A DNA stretch of 64,000 bases, from contig OZ005697.1 of the NCBI GenBank assembly GCA_963930775.1, positions 5,416,292-5,480,291 of the forward strand. Direction: 5' to 3'. This document shows positions 29,180 through 40,931 of the stretch, piece after piece (positions within the stretch are counted from its first letter, which is position 1; every line of letters starts with the position of its first letter). A program made the translations under genes and the position numbers. This DNA is from Cliona cf. orientalis (Eukaryota; Porifera; Demospongiae; Clionaida; Clionaidae). A model generated the notes under the pieces. The model made no database searches, had not been told where the DNA came from, and saw only the letters and a program-made list of their open reading frames with translations.

Positions 29180-32107
29180 ATGAGCACTAGAAGAAACTCC
29201 GTAGTGGACAAGCAGACTCAGAGCAGCTCCACCAAATGCCACCTCTGCTCTTTGGATTCTCCAGCCAATGTGTACAGGAAGCCAACAACATGGACAGCAG
29301 AAAGCCGTGAGTGGGTGAGCAGATACGTCCAAAACCTACCACTTGATGCCCTGGTGTGTGATGCATGTGTAAAATTTATAAAAAGAAATACAGGAAAGAC
29401 CGATATAGTTCCACGCTGGCTTCCTAAGGAGAAAAAACCTACACAGTCATGCATGGTTGTTAATTGCAAAGGAATTGCACGTGGAACAACATCCATCACA
29501 ACATACATTATAGCTAGTCAATACCTAGAGCTTGCTGTACGTTCTCAAGCAGACTCGGATGACACTCTAGCCCTTTGCAATGCTCACTACCAAAAATTAT
29601 ACCGTGAACTTGAATTTCCTACCCCATGTGCTGCATGTGGTGTTAACACCAGATATGGCAAAAACCACATAAGGAGATGTCCAGACCCCGAGGTCATTAC
29701 AAACTATCTAAGGACCAATACAGGCTTTAGTGGTACAATCACCAATGACAGCAGAGTGTACAAGGCCTGCTATCAATTTCATACACAGATTCTAAAGTAT
29801 CAGGAGGATAATCCATCACTTCAATCCGTAAAATCTAATTTAATGATGAATGTCAGGATCTTTGAAGAGAAAGACGAAACGGTAGTTACAGAAGAGCAGT
29901 ATCTTGACTGGCTAGTACTAAAGGTTGCGGCTATACTAGTAAAGCTCCTAGAGAATGATGAAGCTGTTTTATTACCCGAGCTTCATTCTAAGTTTTGTCA
30001 GCTATTGAGGACACACACATCACAATATCCAGCTGTTAGTGCTAGCATAGTGGAATCCCCCCCAACAACCACATGGCTTTTAAGCTCACTCAGCATGCAC
30101 TTCAAAAGCACTTTAGGTATTGTTTGCAAACACAGAAAGTATGGCACCCTATTGTACAAGAGAGATGGTGACCTGCTCAAAGCTCTTTCTAAAGCACTGG
30201 GGAATGCAACTGGAAGAGCTAGGGAAGCAGCTGCTCAGCTGGAATTATTAGCAGAGATCAGTAAATGTAATAAGAAACAGGACAGTGTAAACAATGATGA
30301 CCTGGCAGGAGTGTGCCTTACACTAAACAAAAGGGTGCACAATCAAGCAAAAGCAATGATTCAAACCTACAGTGATGATCCTTTGCTTTGTGCCCAGTTT
30401 GATCCTGACAAAATGCTCACCAAATTTGACCCTCAGCTGGTCAAATGCATGTACACATCCTTACGGCACCTGTGAGGAGTAGACACAAGCTGTTAGACAG
30501 TAGTCGGGACACAACAACATCAGTTAAACAGCTCTTTTGCCTAGCTACACTACTGTATGGCACTAATAACCAGTGCTACATGCCACTACAGTACATTCTA
30601 ACAGATGCTATTTTATGCATGGGAGGATCGGCTGAACTAGTGAGAGTGCTGAACAGATTCGGAGCCTGTGTGTCCCTAGACACACATAATTGTATTTCTA
30701 CACGAATTGTCACCATGCGCATGCTTCGAGGCATTCAAAGCCAACTATCTCCATGCACTCTAACTGTGATTTCAATCGATAACATAGATCTAATGCAGAT
30801 CAATGCAATGGTATCAGCTTTGCATGCCAAACGTAGCTGGCACGGTACCTCCATACAGTGTGTGCAACCTCTACCCATCAGTTCCATTCTCTGTGGTGAG
30901 GAAATGACTTCCCTTCCTTCTACCTCCAATCAAGTCAGCTCTACAAGTTCACCAGTGGTCACACACCTTGATAAACGGTGAAGGACACTAAAAGAGCATG
31001 CTTCCTCCACAGTACTGGTAGCATCCAAGGAGACCAGTATTTCCATGGATATGCATGATTATGCTGACTACTTAAGACCAACAATATCTCAGTTCACAGT
31101 TGACAACTTTTTATTGTCGCAAGAGGAGGAGCAACAACTGGATCAACTAAGAAACTCTCTGTTTCGATATTGTGGTCTAAAAGAAGCAAATGTATCCAAA
31201 CTACCAGGTCTTGCTAGCTGCATTAGTGGATTTCTCTATAGGAGTGAAGACGTTGAGGAAAGTAACGTAGTTTACGTAGACATCGTCAGTCTACCAGCAG
31301 ATTCAAAAGATACAATCTTGCAGGTATTAAAATAAAATCTATAGCAAGTTTGTAGGAGAGCTAAGGAATAGATGGGTGATAGTTGTTGGTGACGCAAAAA
31401 CCTTTGATATCCTCCAAGATCTCAAAAATGAGCATGGTAAGCAGATGGAATGGATGCTGCCACTGCCTGGTGACTGGCACATTTTGTTTAACTATCAAAA
31501 AGTACTGTTCAAAATCTATGGTGATGCCGGTCTTTTACAGATAGCGAAGGCTAGTGGTCATCGAGCAGAAACACTGACATCCTTAGCCCAGGCTAGTCAT
31601 TTCAAGAGAACCCATCAATTCATCCTACAATCATTTGAGGCAATAATGAGGGCTTTCATAAGATTATATCTCAAAGACCTAGAGAGCAAACCCAGACAGT
31701 AGTCATGCCACCACTCACACAATATGGATGGTATGACGAAGAAGGAAAGCTGAAAGTCAATTGGGACACTGAAGAGAACATGAAGAAGGTGGAAGAGCAA
31801 GTAGAGTTCTTAACAAAGGGCTGCCGGTGTAAAACGGGATGCGATACCAAACGATGTAAATGTCTCAAAGCGGGTTTATCGTGTGGACCAAGCTGTCGAT
31901 GTTTGAACTGTAAAAATAATATGCAGTATACATCCCAGAAGCAGCAGCAAGAAAAAGCAAGAGAAGGAGCTAGCAGAGGAAGTAGAAGAGGAGATGAGGA
32001 ATAATAATGAATATGAATCAGAAGAAAGTGAAGACGATACAAATCCTAATGATATGGAAGTAGATGAGACTATCAAAGAAGTTTTTGGTACTCTATTTTT
32101 GGACTAG
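29180..32107 (+). pseudogene. CXC-domain transposase-like protein, broken
   Basis: Frames in order: 29180-30475 (431 codons), 30445-30981, 31045-31335, 31376-31702, 31705-32004 and an acidic tail to TAG 32105-32107. The first has zinc-binding pairs (CHLC 20-23, CDAC 60-63, CAACG). The second has GGSAELVRVLNRFG, VISIDNIDLMQ and RSWHGTSIQ. The fourth has IVVGDAKTFDIL and LPLPGDWHIL. The fifth has a tesmin/TSO1-type CXC domain (GCRCKTGC, RCKCLKAGLSC, CRCLNCKN). The spaced acidic motifs DNID, GD and PGDWH suggest an RNase H-like core. I know this layout as repetitive uncharacterised proteins of sponges and cnidarians. At least four frame breaks make it inactive. Confidence 0.65.
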
Positions 32108-32145
32108 CTGTAGGCAATAATAGGCAATACTATGTCTGTAGATAA

Positions 32146-32644
32146 TGCACCTATCAAAGTTGTGCCCCACCTACCCCCTACCGGGCATATGAAGGGGATT
32201 GGGTGGGGACCTGCCTGCGCAAGGCGCCCCGCATAGCGGGCTTTAGCCCCTCCCACAGCGCTGGATTAAACGTCATCGCATTGACCTTTGAACCAATATC
32301 GTCCAGCGCTAGCGCTGATACTATGTGTGAAGTAATGGATCTTTGTGGAGCTTATGGTGGAACCAGAATCATTTTCTTGTAGCATTGTGTATAGTATGTT
32401 ATAAACGGTGTGTATTCTTAGTTACTGAAGAATGTATCTTCAATCTCGATTGGAAGCTGTGAGAATAGAAATTCAAGGTCACATGGGTGGGGATTAGACC
32501 TACATTAGACTAGAGACAAGGGGCAATATACGGGCATTAGATAAACTGACTATGCCCTGTAGTAGGGGAATTAGATCATATGACTAGTCTAATACCCACC
32601 TATCCCCGTTAGGGGGTAGGTGGGGCATGACTTTGATAGGTGCA
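32146..32644. mobile_element. MITE with 35-bp inverted repeats
   Basis: TGCACCTATCAAAGTTGTGC and its continuation CCCACCTACCCCCTA mirror AGGGGGTAGGTGGGG and CATGACTTTGATAGGTGCA. Flanks give TAA on both sides, a 3-bp target typical of Harbinger-driven elements. Confidence 0.8.
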
Positions 32645-33064
32645 TAATTTCTCTGGACATTTTTTGTTTACATCAGCTTATCTGTATTTACTGTACTGAA
32701 CTATCAGTTAAGTCATTGAACTTTATGTTTAACTTACCAAAACTTGTGTCCTAGACTGCGTGTCGAAGTAAACAAAATCTTTGCACTACATGGGGATGAG
32801 AGAACGCGTCATAGCACTCGTATCAACAAAGATCATTAGAGCTTACACGGGTAACGCACCTGAACGAGGCGAGCACAAAAAAAATTAGTCATCGAAGAAG
32901 CATTCTTCCACTTCGTTTCCCAGAGCGCGTGCTTTATAGAGCAGTCATAAGCGTTTCTTTGTAGACGCTAACAAACGCCATGAGGCCTAGCTTCCACACC
33001 GGAAGTGCTGACTTGCAAAAAATTAAAAATGGGCGTGGTTTACGCTGGCGTATAGACTGTAGGA
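32645..33064. other. spacer, no gene seen
   Basis: Only short frames. Contains CTTTCAC- and ATTAGTC-type AT-rich sequence and a GGGCGTGGTTTACGC stretch at about 33031. No supported feature. Confidence 0.3.
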
Positions 33065-33164
33065 GGTTTCTGCGTGATTTAGAAGACCAAAGGGCTCTGT
33101 GTAGAATCCCGAGCGAAGCGAGGGTTCTACTGAGCCCTGAGGTCTTCTAAATCACGTAGAAACC
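33065..33164. repeat. long hairpin with GAGCGAAGCGAG loop
   Basis: GGTTTCTGCGTGATTTAGAA pairs with TTCTAAATCACGTAGAAACC, and an inner stem TAGAATCCC/GGGTTCTA closes on GAGCGAAGCGAG. Confidence 0.7.
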
Positions 33165-33409
33165 GACTAAACAGTGTCTAACATGTTTAGATCCTAGCAA
33201 CAATGCCCAAAAGCTTGACACATAAACTGCTGCCTAGCAACAACCGTAACCATAGGCAAGAAAATTTACATGATTTTCTACAGAGCTTTACATGATTTTC
33301 TACAGAGCTTACATGATTTTCTATGAAGGATAGATACTTTAGTTTAAACAATCAGATCACAGTACTTGTTACAAGTAGGATCTAAGTATAGGTTACATCA
33401 CGAGGTGGA

Positions 33410-33473
33410 GGTCTCTACGGGATTTACACACTGAGGGCCGGAGGCCCAAGGCTGTGTAAATCGCGTAGAGACC
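33410..33473. repeat. long hairpin, related flanks
   Basis: GGTCTCTACGGGATTTACAC pairs with GTGTAAATCGCGTAGAGACC around GGGCCGGAGGCCC. Same outer context as the hairpins at 13702 and 34091. Confidence 0.65.
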
Positions 33474-34019
33474 GAACCGAGTGATGTAACTGACTTGTAC
33501 CATGGGCTACGTAGTCCTGACAACGTATCTACGGCATAGCAACTACAGCGCCGGCCATAAAAGGCTCGAGCGCGTACCTAGCAACAGTTCAAACCATTAT
33601 CGTCGATCGAGTTGACGCTGGACATCGACGCATAGTGAGCCGACGCCGTTTTCTGTCCAACTCGAGTTTCTTCCTTGACATTCAGAACCACAATACTATC
33701 GTCGCTGCGTACAAAAGGCTAGCCATGTCATCGCTGTCTTGATTTCAACTCGAGGTAGTCAGAGTGCAGCTCAGTTTTTACTACTGCTGACTTGGCAATC
33801 ATTCGCTCCACCCATTCAATTAACGCAGTAAGACCTGCCCACTAATCATCTGCATAGAGTACTCTGCATAGCACTAGAGCTCTGTACTTTATCTCTTTCA
33901 CTAACAAAAGATGCTGTAACTACCCTAGCAGGCATGATCATGTAAAATTTCATAGCCTCAGAGGTAGGTGTCTATCTAGATAGACACCTCCTAGGAGGTG
34001 TCTATTTTATTTAGACACC

Positions 34020-34440
34020 TCCTATAAATCAATCTGATTGGTCAGAATGTTACAACCATGGTACAAATAATAGTTAGAGACCGAGTCCGAGGTCTCTACG
34101 CCTTTTAAGAGATCCGAAGGCCCTGGGCTGTAGCATCCCGAGCGAAAGCGAGGGTGCTACTTAGGGCCTGAGGGTCTCTTAAAAGCGTAGAGACCATTGG
34201 ATGAGGTCTCTAATTGATTTAGAATATAGCAACTGTAACCGTGGTAGTTGACCTGAGGACTAGGCTACTGTTGCACTGTGCATCTTTCTTTGCCCTTGGC
34301 TATACTTGTAGGTCTCTAGCTATGAAACTTGTAGGTCTCTATGAGAACTTGTAGGTCTCTATGAAAACTTGTATGTCTCTATGAGAAATAGAGACCTCCA
34401 AGTGTCCAATCAGATCACAGTATTTGTTACAACTATATTC
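34020..34440. repeat. hairpin-bearing repeat, GAGCGAAGCGAG family, second copy
   Basis: Matches 13620-13930: hairpin 34091-34195 (GGTCTCTACGCCTTTTAAGA with TCTTAAAAGCGTAGAGACC; loop CCCGAGCGAAAGCGAGGG), then GTAACCGTGGTAGTTGACCT and repeated CTTGTAGGTCTCTATGA units. Confidence 0.65.
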
Positions 34441-34942
34441 TAAAATAATATTATAGGCCTAGCTAGGTGAGCTAGCTATTACTAGCTCGTACATAGCTAG
34501 CGCGCGCAACGGCGCGCTGGACCAATCATGGATATGAAGGTTCAAGGCTCGAGGAGCGGTAACGCGCTAGGCATAGGTGAGCTACTCGCTAGCGCTTGCA
34601 GCGCTCAGTAGTGCTATACGGTGGATCGATCATAGATATCATCGTGACCATCATACAAAGGCGCAAGGCTCGAGCAGCGGTATTAAACCGTACAGATCAT
34701 AAAATTATTATGCCGGGTAGCTAGCTGCTGCCAACAGTAAAACTTGGTTTTCTCCCTAAGCGGAAAAGTCTCATCACTACTTGGGCTTCCTAAAGCAGCT
34801 TTGTCATCCTGTTCGTTAATGAGGGGCGTAGCAAAGACTTTTGTGCACCTCCCATCTTCCACTTAATCGGAAGTTGAGAGCAAACCATCTAAGATGGCAT
34901 TGATAAATTACACTAAGTGCAAATAAAAAAAGAACAGAAACA
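34441..34942. other. spacer, no gene seen
   Basis: Rich in AGCGCGC and CTAGC words with a degenerate internal duplication (CTCGAG.AGCGGTA at 34550 and 34670). No coding frame is supported. Confidence 0.3.
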
Positions 34943-35321
34943 AATATAAAAACAATTGAATAAAATTGAAGAATGAAGTAGGGATGGCAGATAAAAAAGT
35001 ACACAAACAAGAGATAATCGCATCTCTACTATACATCCCTACGCTTGCTTTTTGAGGTGTGCAAAAATAACCAGTAATAATGCAATTGAATCAAAACTGA
35101 TAAACCCGCACCATCATGACAACTAGGGAACAACCTGCACGAATATCTCCCACATACCGCACTCAACAGACACGTCGACGTCAACCATGATTAATAGGTG
35201 CACAATGATCGAGAAAAGCAAGCGTAGGGATATATAGTAGATGCGATTATCTCTTGTTTGTGTACTTTTTGATCTGCCATCCCTACTTCATTCTTCAATT
35301 TTATTCAATTGTTTTTATACT
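34943..35321. mobile_element. inverted-repeat element with 105-bp arms
   Basis: Left arm 34943-35050 and right arm 35215-35321 mirror each other, including GAAGTAGGGATGGCAGAT, GAGATAATCGCATCT and CATCCCTACGCTTGCT. The core (GACAACTAGGGAACAACCTG) is the unfilled form of the site used by the nested element at about 49181-49494. Non-coding. Confidence 0.7.
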
Positions 35322-35484
35322 TGTAATATATAATTCACATGGATGTTGTGATGTATATCCCCAGTAGCTGCATAGTTCTAATGGTGCATGTGGTAAAAGG
35401 TCGTCAATGTAGTGCAAGCCACATCGATGCATGATCAATCGCAGAGATGGCGTCTGAGACCATAGATATTATCAGGGACTATAC

Positions 35485-36123
35485 ATTATCTTTCAGATGG
35501 ACTGGAAATGCGTGCGCCGCCCTATTACAAAGTACACATTTCCGTTTCTGCAATCATCGTTACGGGTAAACAATACCGCGAGCAGTAAGAAGCTACAAAG
35601 GCTGCTTGGAAACACCAACGGTGCGTGACAAAGGAGTCAGCGTCTGTGAGGGTGTCTACAGTAAGCCATAGTCGTGCTGACAGCTATTTTTGTGGTGAGT
35701 GCACTCTATGAGTGAAAACGCTCAGTATAGCTGTGTTTCATGTCCTGGCAATATGGATTAGCTCAGAAAGTGAAGCCCTCACAGGATTCTACACAGTGCG
35801 AGTAGTAAACCCCAATCTTGCTTTACTGAGTGCACAGTATTCTTTTGAGCTGGACGGTACTCTAGGAGCACAAGTTTAAAAATTTACTTGACAAGATGGA
35901 CACCTTTTGTGCTAGATAATCTCACGAACTAAAACAGACATGAGCATTATTCAAACGTCAAAAGTAAGTTTACCCGTTGCTTCACTGGGTAAACAACATT
36001 TGGTCCTACAAGCCTTCATAAAAGTACTAGACGGCCATATTGGCTAGTACAGTATACTAACAGTACTGTCAGATATTTCCGGGTACACTTAATGTAGCAT
36101 TTCCAGTCCATCTGAAAGATAAT
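35485..36123. mobile_element. MITE with 27-bp inverted repeats
   Basis: ATTATCTTTCAGATGGACTG plus GAAATGC on the left mirrors GCATTTCCAGTCCATCTGAA plus AGATAAT on the right. 639 bp, no coding frame recognised. Confidence 0.75.
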
Positions 36124-36147
36124 TATTATAGACATAAACAGTACGGG

Positions 36148-36654
36148 ATTGGAAACTAGCAATAGAACGTGTACATGTATGCATGCGCACTCCGTGTTAT
36201 GGTTTGCATTCCCGTTGCTATGACGATTTGAGTAAAAAAAATGGCAACTAATTGCAGCGAAATAACAGTAATTTCGAACTTGAACGAGAAATGTGTGTAC
36301 AGTTCCACAAAGTCCAAGAAGCAAAAATGTCTGATCAAGAACTGTGTGGCTTTGCCTTTTGGGATGCGCTGTCATTTGCGGCTGTCTTCTGTGAGTGAGC
36401 AGGCCGTGAAAAGGGGCCATTTTGCTTCATGGACTTCGAGGGACTCCAGAGAGACTTCGGAAATTCAACTTTACTTGCCACGTTTAGAGTAGGGACTCCT
36501 TCAAGCTGCTATTTCGCTGCTATTAGTCGATAAGTGCAATGCGGTTATTGTCATATCTATCCAAGAATGCAAACCATAACATGCAACACGGAGTACACGT
36601 ACACGTACACGTACGTTCTATTACTCACGTGAGCAGTTTCCAATCGATAATCCC
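36148..36654. mobile_element. MITE, ATTGGAAACT termini
   Basis: ATTGGAAACTAGCAATAGAA and TTCTATTACTCACGTGAGCA-GTTTCCAAT mirror each other with an inner pair ACTCCGTGTTATGGTTTGCATTC. An 83-codon ATG frame (36241-36492) lies inside with no recognisable domain. Confidence 0.65.
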
Positions 36655-36659
36655 ACCAA

Positions 36660-37100
36660 CTCTCATCTCGACAGGGACAAGTGTCAGGACCCGAGGTGAT
36701 GAACTCGATTATCTAAATGGTCCCCCCGGACCGCTAAAATTGGTCCCCATAGTCACAGGTGAGCGTGATGAAAGGCGAGGTTATCAAACTGTAGCGTTTA
36801 ATATCTTGAGCAATGGTTGCCACTGCTATAAAACTTCCAGGATGGGACATCATTGCTAGCCTCGTCCCCAAGCCACTCCCACGTTTTCAATGTTACATTG
36901 AAAACGTGGGAGTGGCCTGGGGACGAGGCTACATCATTGCATCGCAGCAAGAGAGTAGTCTCGCGTGCCACACTCCTTGAGATTGAAGGGTGTGGCTAGC
37001 GAGACAGAAGCATTGATCATGATAGATGGTAGAAGACATCATCGCAGGAGAAACAGGATCATCAGTAGAACTGACAAAGATCATAAGCCTATATTAATAC
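36660..37100. repeat. repeat family B, copy 2
   Basis: Inverted match to 14290-14735 (GGTCCCCATAGTCACAG, TATCAAACTGTAGCGTTTAA, CTTCCAGGATGGGACATCAT, palindrome 36956-37003, CAGGAGAAACAGGATCATCA). It carries a 75-bp insertion absent from copy 1. Confidence 0.7.
36857..36931. mobile_element. 75-bp palindromic Mutator-like element with 9-bp TSD
   Basis: TAGCCTCGTCCCCAAGCCAC...GTGGCCTGGGGACGAGGCTA is almost a perfect palindrome. CATCATTGC is duplicated at 36848-36856 and 36932-36940. Copy 1 of repeat B has one CATCATGGC at this point and no insert. Confidence 0.9.
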
Positions 37101-37149
37101 AGTTATCCATGCACTGCTGTTAAGGAGGGGGGACTGCTCTTGGCACTGG

Positions 37150-37565
37150 CGCATAATCAATACACTAGTACTGATTAGGAACCGGGGGGGGGGGGGGATG
37201 TAGCCCCCCCTCCCAATATTTTAGGAAAGGGGGCAGAGCTCTTTTGATTACTATTCCACTCACCGAGAAACTCGCTCGATCATGCAAAAATGGGCGTGAT
37301 TTGACACAGTGGGCGTGGCCATAAATTTTCGTGCGCAATTGGATATTCAGCCCCCCAAACCTTCCTAGGGGGACTGCTTTTGGCAGATGTCACTGCATTA
37401 TCCATGCACTGATTGTGAAAGGGGAACCTTCAATGTTCAGGGGGACTGCTTCTGGGGACACTGCATTATGCATGCATTGTGTCCAAGGACTGCTTGTGGC
37501 AGCGCTGCATTATCCATGCGCACTGTGGCATATGATTGGGGGGACCATCAGTATCCAGGGGGGAC
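37150..37565. repeat. G/C-run element followed by degenerate tandem repeats
   Basis: 37183-37213 has G and C runs like 22560-22607. From 37372 three degenerate units carry GGGGGACTGCT(T/C)(T/C)TGG and CACTGCATTAT(C/G)CATGC. Open frames across it differ between units and are not credible genes. Confidence 0.5.
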
Positions 37566-38066
37566 TGCTACAGATGATCCAGGGGGACAAGTTCATTGTT
37601 CCCGATATGGATGGTCGGGGGGGGGGGTGGGGGAGGACCATCGGTAGCATGACAGTGCACAGGATTACGTCAGCCAAGAGAATGCATGATCCAGCAGCAC
37701 TCAGCTTGTAGTATATTTGCTGGATACAGGCATCTGATTTTTAAGGTTCAGAAAGGCTCCATTGAGGCCCTAAATTTATTACACCATAGGTTTCATATAT
37801 TACACCATAATTACCCCGATGTAATGAAATTATGAAAAACTCTTATGCTCATTCACTGCGCCTGCTGTACGCCGCCATTATCGACCTCGGACACATCGAT
37901 AAATACGTATATTGGGGCGCGCGGCTACCTGGACGTACATGCATGACCTGTCACGTGATATTTGGACCTGCGAAATATTCGGACCCCTCATGCAGACCCT
38001 GAAGACTAGCTAACCCTGCCATACAGACCCTGAAAACTAACCCTGCTAACCATTCATACCCAGAAC

Positions 38067-38444
38067 TAGTCTCGTCCCCAGACCCTCCAGTGCGCGAGAA
38101 GAGAGAGGGAGGGTCTGGAACATAACCCCGGGCGGAAGTGTCCCGAAGGCAGAAATTCTGCGACAGGCGTAGATTGGCCACAATACAGGGTGTTAAACTA
38201 CTATACATACTCGAATAGACTGCAAAATGCGCCCAAACATGCTGCATGCACTGCTCGTGCGCGTGCGAATTTCAGTAAGATACTATGTAATTTGCATTCT
38301 TTGTACGCGCGTGAAACCACAAAAGCCAGATTACGCGTCATGATTACTTGTGTGAAACATTTCTTCTGGACACTTCCGCCTGGGGTTATGTTCCAGACCC
38401 TCCCTCTCTCTTCTCACACACTGGAGGGTCTGGGGACAAGACTA
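38067..38444. mobile_element. Mutator-like non-autonomous element with 9-bp TSD
   Basis: TAGTCTCGTCCCCAGACCCT and AGGGTCTGGGGACAAGACTA are inverted; arms extend about 75 bp to GGCGGAAGTGTCC. ACCCAGAAC is duplicated exactly at 38058-38066 and 38445-38453. Confidence 0.85.
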
Positions 38445-38715
38445 ACCCAGAACCCCGCCCCTGACCCTTCTGAATCTCTGCTCTGCTATAGTTGATAACA
38501 TGCATATATTTCAGAAATATAAGGGCCGGGGTTCGAAATATATGGACCGGGGGGAACAAAAAAGGGGGTCCAAATTTATTGTGACAGACCTCCACCTGCC
38601 ATGTGCTAGACTGAATAGGGAAATCCTCCCGAGTGCGAGCTCGCCAAAGAAAAAGAATTGCCATATATCATCAATAGTCTTCGAATTCTGGGTCCTAACA
38701 CCCTAACATCATTTT

Positions 38716-38904
38716 GAAGCAGTCTTCCCCCCTATTTTATCATAATTTCATCGTTGATTTCATTGTCATTAATTACCTCATCGGTTGGCCGAATTCTATT
38801 GGGACTCGGGATGTAATGAAAAACAAACTTGGACTACCTACTGTAGGCCAGTCAGACCGGTTTTGTGTATTTGCTAATAACATTGGGAGACCCTGGTCGT
38901 TACA
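38716..38904 (+). mobile_element. probable 5' LTR of the Ty3/gypsy element (start uncertain)
   Basis: The gag ATG (38929) is preceded by GTTACAGTTGGCGACCC. TTACA followed within 1-2 bases by TTGGCGAC is the usual LTR end plus primer-binding site of animal Ty3/gypsy elements. The left border is guessed from a TGAAGCAG; no 3' LTR survives to test it. Confidence 0.4.
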
Positions 38905-39040
38905 GTTGGCGACCCTCTGCCAGGACTTATGTCAAGCAGAGAACTCAGAGCACTCAACCCAACGATCAGCAACACTGACAGCATTTCAGATCACCCGTCA
39001 GAGCTAAAATGGGGAGCAAAACTCGGGAAACTAGAGAGAG

Positions 39041-39372
39041 CAGGGGCGTACCTTAGTTGTTTCCTCGTTGCCCGGAAACCCCCCATGACAGTCAGATTCA
39101 GCATTATCTTAGTATGACTTAGCTGCTATAGGAAACCCCCTTGGTTTCCAGATTCCATCTGCAGGCACTAAAATCTCTTAAAACTTAGCTTAGAACTCTC
39201 CTCTGGTGTTTTTCCTTGTATTTGTTTGCTAAAATCTTCGAGAATCTGGCAAACAGTTGCTGAAACATGCTAAACAGTGATCGTTAATTAGAGGGCGTGG
39301 CCCCAAAAGTGGGCGTGGTCACTAAAGTTTTCACTTAGAAATCCCCTGTATTAAATCCTGGGTACGCCCCTG
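39041..39372. mobile_element. MITE in gag, CAGGGGCGTACC termini (copy 1)
   Basis: CAGGGGCGTACC and GGTACGCCCCTG are perfect 12-bp inverted ends. GAGAG flanks both sides, so a 5-bp duplication is possible. CAGGG termini resemble hAT elements. Non-coding; it splits the N-terminal gag frame. Confidence 0.75.
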
Positions 39373-40599
39373 GAGAGCACTGGCCCAATTCCAAACCCAG
39401 AAGGATGAGGAGATCTAGCAGCTGCGTGACGTGAGCAAGAGCGTAGTGCCAGCTTGGAGCGGGAGCTCAAAAGCGCTGCACTGGAGGTTGAACTCGACAG
39501 GCACAAAGCTCTGGACGCACTCCGAGCAGAGCACCAGAGAGCCATTGAGAGCTCATCCTCAAATTTCCGTTCCTCGAGGAAAAGCTGAAGACCCCCGAGT
39601 CGAAATCTGCAGCATATGTGCCGGCGCTGCCGCCTGACGGTTCGGGTGAATGGTCGACGGAATCCAGCGGTGCTAGTGGGACTCCGCCTTCTGATCCTAC
39701 TCCGCCCACAGACCCTGCCACGCCTACGGACGCGTTGCGAGGAGCTACGGACCCAGCTACTACCAGCGCTGGTGATGGTGCGGCTACAGTGACAGATGCT
39801 ACTAGCAGTGATACACTTATGAAATCAATGACTGAACTTATCAAGGCACAGGTGCAAGCTATGACCAAGGCTGCTTCTGTTCAGAGCCTTCCACCATTGG
39901 AAAGGTATACTGGTGAAGGAAGTCAAGCCGAAGATGATGGCATTGACAGATGGTTAGAACGGTTCGATGAGAGAGCCCACTTAGCCGAGTGGTCAGATGA
40001 AGTCAAGCTGTATCAGTTGAAGGTGCACCTCGACAAAACTGCCTCACATATGTTTAGGATGTTCTCCGCCGATGAGAAATCTGGTTACAAGAAAGCCGCA
40101 GACGCTCTCCGCAAAAGATTCCGTCCTGTAGACATAGAGGAACTGCGAGGGCTGGAATTTAATCGCAAGGTCCAGGAGAACGAGTCTGTGGAGCAACTTG
40201 GATTGAACTACAGCGTCTAGGCAGGAAAGCCCGTCCCTCCACTGATGGCAAGGACTTCGATTGCTTGCTCAAGGGTCGCTTCTTCCAGGCCCTACTGAGA
40301 GGAAGCTTGGCGCCCCCAAGACATCTGAGACTTTTCAAGAACTTTACGATCGGGTGAGAACACTAGAGCAACATGAGAAACAGTATAATGCTGCTTCAGT
40401 AACGGTCCATGGTGAGAAGAAGAGCGAGAAACCTACACAACCGAAACAGACCAGATTCGCCAAGCCCCCACATAGCAAGGAGCAACCTGGTCAAGCAGAG
40501 AACTCAGAGCACTCAACCCAACGATCAGCAACACTGACAGCATTTCAGATCACCCGTCAGAGCTAAAATGGGGAGCAAAACTCGGGAAACTAGAGAGAG

Positions 40600-40931
40600 C
40601 AGGGGCGTACCTTAGTTGTTTCCTCGTTGCCCGGAAACCCCCCATGACAGTCAGATTCAGCATTATCTTAGTATGACTTAGCTGCTATAGGAAACCCCCT
40701 TGGTTTCCAGATTCCATCTGCAGGCACTAAAATCTCTTAAAACTTAGCTTAGAACTCTCCTCTGGTGTTTTTCCTTGTATTTGTTTGCTAAAATCTTCGA
40801 GAATCTGGCAAACAGTTGCTGAAACATGCTAAACAGTGATCGTTAATTAGAGGGCGTGGCCCCAAAAGTGGGCGTGGTCACTAAAGTTTTCACTTAGAAA
40901 TCCCCTGTATTAAATCCTGGGTACGCCCCTG
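40600..40931. mobile_element. MITE in gag, CAGGGGCGTACC termini (copy 2)
   Basis: Identical in position and ends to 39041-39372, shifted by 1559 bp. It was copied with the tandem duplication, not inserted again. Confidence 0.75.

Noticed and set aside
37331..37711. 126-codon frame rich in Gly and Cys
   Set aside because: It is read through degenerate tandem units whose length is not a multiple of three; not conserved between units.
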